Assembly (NCBI GenBank): GCA_016649475.1
Contig: JAENXP010000087.1
Location: 1 to 7,676 of the forward strand
Source: Burkholderiales bacterium
GTDB lineage: Bacteria; Pseudomonadota; Gammaproteobacteria; Burkholderiales; SG8-39
Direction of reading: 5' to 3'
Length of the DNA stretch: 7,676 bases
A program made the translations under genes and the position numbers. Position 1 is the first letter of the stretch. Every line of letters begins with the position of its first letter. Shown here piece by piece: positions 5,954 to 7,676 of this stretch. The notes under the pieces were generated by a model. The model was not told the origin of the DNA. It made no database searches and saw nothing but the letters and a program-made list of their open reading frames with translations.

Positions 5954-6451
5954 ATGAAGATTTTCGGCTTTGCCGGCTGGTCCGGCAGCGGCAAGACCAC
6001 GCTGATCGAACAGGTGATTCCGCGTTTCGTGCGCACCGGACTCAAGGTGTCGCTGATCAAGCATGCACACCACCGCTTCGACGTGGACCAGCCGGGCAAG
6101 GATTCCTTTCGTCATCGCGCAGCCGGCTGCAGTGAAGTGCTGGTCGCGTCGGGCGAGCGCTGGGCCCTGATGCATGAGATGCGGGGCGAGCCCGAGGCGA
6201 CGGTGGAGGAGCAGATCGCGCGCATCTCGCCTTGCGATCTGCTGCTGATCGAAGGCTACAAGTACTATCCCCTGCCCAAGCTGGAGATCTATCGCGCCGC
6301 CGGTGGCAAGCCCTTGCTGTATCCGGAGGATCAGCACATCGTAGCGCTGGCCACCGATACCCCCGTGCAATGCCACTTGCCGCAGTTCGGACTCGGGGAC
6401 TACGATGCAATAGTCGCATTCGTGCTGGACACTCTGGGATTGAATCGATGA
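5954..6451 (+). CDS. mobB: Molybdopterin-guanine dinucleotide biosynthesis adapter protein MobB
   Basis: A 165-residue P-loop GTP-binding protein, the normal MobB length. It opens MKIFGFAGWSGSGKTTL, with Walker A at residues 8-15. The family segment SLIKHAHHRFDVDQPGKDS lies at about 33-51, SFRHRAAG at 51-58, and the Walker B-like LLLIEGYK at 96-103. MobB binds GTP and assists MobA in attaching GMP to molybdenum cofactor, although E. coli can do without it. The ATG at 5954 was chosen because homologues begin exactly at this sequence; an in-frame ATG at 5891 would overlap the probable promoter. No clear Shine-Dalgarno sequence precedes 5954, so the start could be leader-dependent. The stop overlaps the moeA start (ATGA). 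No mobA is present in the window. Confidence 0.94.
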   Translation: MKIFGFAGWSGSGKTTLIEQVIPRFVRTGLKVSLIKHAHHRFDVDQPGKDSFRHRAAGCSEVLVASGERWALMHEMRGEPEATVEEQIARISPCDLLLIEGYKYYPLPKLEIYRAAGGKPLLYPEDQHIVALATDTPVQCHLPQFGLGDYDAIVAFVLDTLGLNR

Positions 6452-7668
6452 AGCCAGCCATGCTTTCCGTAGACGAGGCGCTCGCTTTCCTGCTCAAGGG
6501 CGCGACCCCGGTGGCGGACATGGAGCAGGTGGCCACGCTTGCCGCCAGCGGCCGCGTGCTGGCGCAGGCGCAGCATTCCACTTTCAGCGTGCCGTCGCTG
6601 GACAACACGTCCATGGACGGTTACGCGGTGAATTCCGCGGATTGCGCCTCGGGCGAAGCGCGCCTGCCGGTGTCGCAGCGCATACCGGCGGGCAGCGTAC
6701 CGCAGCAACTCGCGCGCGGCACCGCGGCGCGTATATTCACCGGCGCACCCATTCCGCCCGGCGCCGACGCGGTGGTGATGCAGGAGCTGTGTACGCAGGA
6801 CGGCGATGCCGTGATCGTGAAACACCGGCCCGAGCCCGGCGAATGGGTGCGCCGCGTGGGAGAGGACATTCTGGCGGGGAATGAAATCCTGTCAGCCGGG
6901 ATGAAGCTGCGGCCGCAGGACACCGGCCTTGCGGCCTCTGTCGGGATTGCCGCGCTGCCGCTTTATCGCCGGCTCAAGGTCGCGGTGTTTTTCACCGGTG
7001 ACGAACTGGTGATGCCGGGCGAGCCGCTACCCGCGGGCCGCATCTACAATTCCAACCGCTTTACCCTGAACGGACTGCTGCAACAGCTCGGTTGCGAAGT
7101 CGCGGATTACGGCATCGTTCCGGACCGCCTCGACGCCACGCGCAAAGTGCTGCGCGAGGCCGCTGCGGGCAACGATCTGATCGTCACCTCGGGCGGTGTC
7201 TCCGTAGGCGAAGAAGACCACGTCAAGCCGGCGGTCGAGGCCGAAGGCCGGCTCGATATGTGGAAAATCGCGGTCAAGCCAGGCAAGCCCCTCGCGTTCG
7301 GCGAGGTCAATGCGGGTGCGGGGCACAAGGCGCATTTCATCGGCCTGCCCGGCAATCCCGTTTCGAGCTTCGTCACCTTTCTGGTCTTCGTGCGGCCCTT
7401 TATCCTGCGCTGCCAGGGCGTCGCCCGGGTAGAGCCGCTCAGCTATCCGCTGCGCGCGGATTTCGATTGGATGAAACCCGATTCACGGCGCGAGTTTCTG
7501 CGGGTAAAATTGAACGCAGCCGGCGGACTCGAGCTGTACCCCAACCAGAGCTCTGCGGTATTGACCTCGGCGGTGTGGGCCGACGGCCTGATCGACAATC
7601 CTGCCAAACATGCGATACGCCGCGGGGACATGGTGAAATTCCTTCCGTTTTCGGAGTTGTTGCTATGA
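6448..7668 (+). CDS. moeA: Molybdopterin molybdenumtransferase MoeA
   Basis: A 406-residue enzyme that inserts molybdate (or tungstate) into adenylylated molybdopterin, releasing AMP. The residues known to matter in E. coli MoeA are all present at a constant offset of two: Asp57 in SMDGYAV, Thr98 in IFTGAPIP, Asp140 in VGEDI, Glu186 in FTGDEL, Asp226 in IVPD and Asp257 in SGGVSVGEEDH. The MogA-like domain III signature TSGGVSVG is at 247-254, KPGKP at 277-281 and GLPGNPVSS at 299-307; the last 80 residues form the C-terminal domain IV. The ATG at 6448 overlaps the mobB stop, and the TGA at 7666 overlaps the next gene, so the three are coupled. The substrate metal could be either Mo or W given the two importers upstream. 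Confidence 0.97.
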   Translation: MKPAMLSVDEALAFLLKGATPVADMEQVATLAASGRVLAQAQHSTFSVPSLDNTSMDGYAVNSADCASGEARLPVSQRIPAGSVPQQLARGTAARIFTGAPIPPGADAVVMQELCTQDGDAVIVKHRPEPGEWVRRVGEDILAGNEILSAGMKLRPQDTGLAASVGIAALPLYRRLKVAVFFTGDELVMPGEPLPAGRIYNSNRFTLNGLLQQLGCEVADYGIVPDRLDATRKVLREAAAGNDLIVTSGGVSVGEEDHVKPAVEAEGRLDMWKIAVKPGKPLAFGEVNAGAGHKAHFIGLPGNPVSSFVTFLVFVRPFILRCQGVARVEPLSYPLRADFDWMKPDSRREFLRVKLNAAGGLELYPNQSSAVLTSAVWADGLIDNPAKHAIRRGDMVKFLPFSELLL

Positions 7669-7676
7669 GCATCAGA
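7665..7676 (+). CDS. Start of a further coupled gene, possibly moaD (cut by window end)
   Basis: Only four codons are visible, ATG AGC ATC AGA (MSIR). The ATGA overlap with the moeA stop is the same junction seen at mobB/moeA, so a gene start here is likely. MSIR followed by a beta strand is a common opening of MoaD, the small sulfur-carrier subunit of molybdopterin synthase, and moaD often follows moeA in betaproteobacteria. That identity is a guess from context. Confidence 0.4.

Overview
The window is a compact molybdenum/tungsten region from a GC-rich proteobacterium. Protein style, strong third-position G/C and a TGGTAAAAT extended -10 box suggest a betaproteobacterium; this is an inference, since no rRNA or other marker gene is present. 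Ten coding regions are supported, two of them cut by the window edges. There are no RNA genes, insertion sequences, CRISPR arrays or phage genes.

Layout. (1) 1-2116, plus strand: the end of modA, then modB and modC, tightly packed: the molybdate ABC importer. (2) 2168-3488, minus strand: a ModE-type regulator whose C-terminal half is a periplasmic-binding-protein-like domain instead of TOBE domains, followed 10 bases later by a single-domain molbindin (mop). (3) 3489-3631: a divergent intergenic region with a candidate operator. (4) 3632-5845, plus strand: tupA, tupB and tupC, a tungstate ABC importer, with a perfect 11-bp stem-loop between tupA and tupB. (5) 5846-5953: a short spacer with a probable promoter. 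(6) 5954-7676, plus strand: mobB and moeA joined by an ATGA overlap, then the first four codons of another gene, probably moaD, again joined by ATGA.

How it fits together. ModABC and TupABC would bring molybdate and tungstate across the inner membrane. The ModE/PBP-like protein is placed to sense oxyanion or cofactor and to control the divergent tup genes, and perhaps mod. Mop would bind and buffer cytoplasmic oxyanion. MoeA inserts the metal into molybdopterin, MobB is a GTP-binding partner in dinucleotide cofactor maturation, and the edge gene may supply the sulfur-carrier subunit for molybdopterin synthesis. The families are all known. The points worth a second look are the two parallel importers around one regulator, the split of sensor and molbindin into separate genes, the candidate operator, and the tupA-tupB hairpin.
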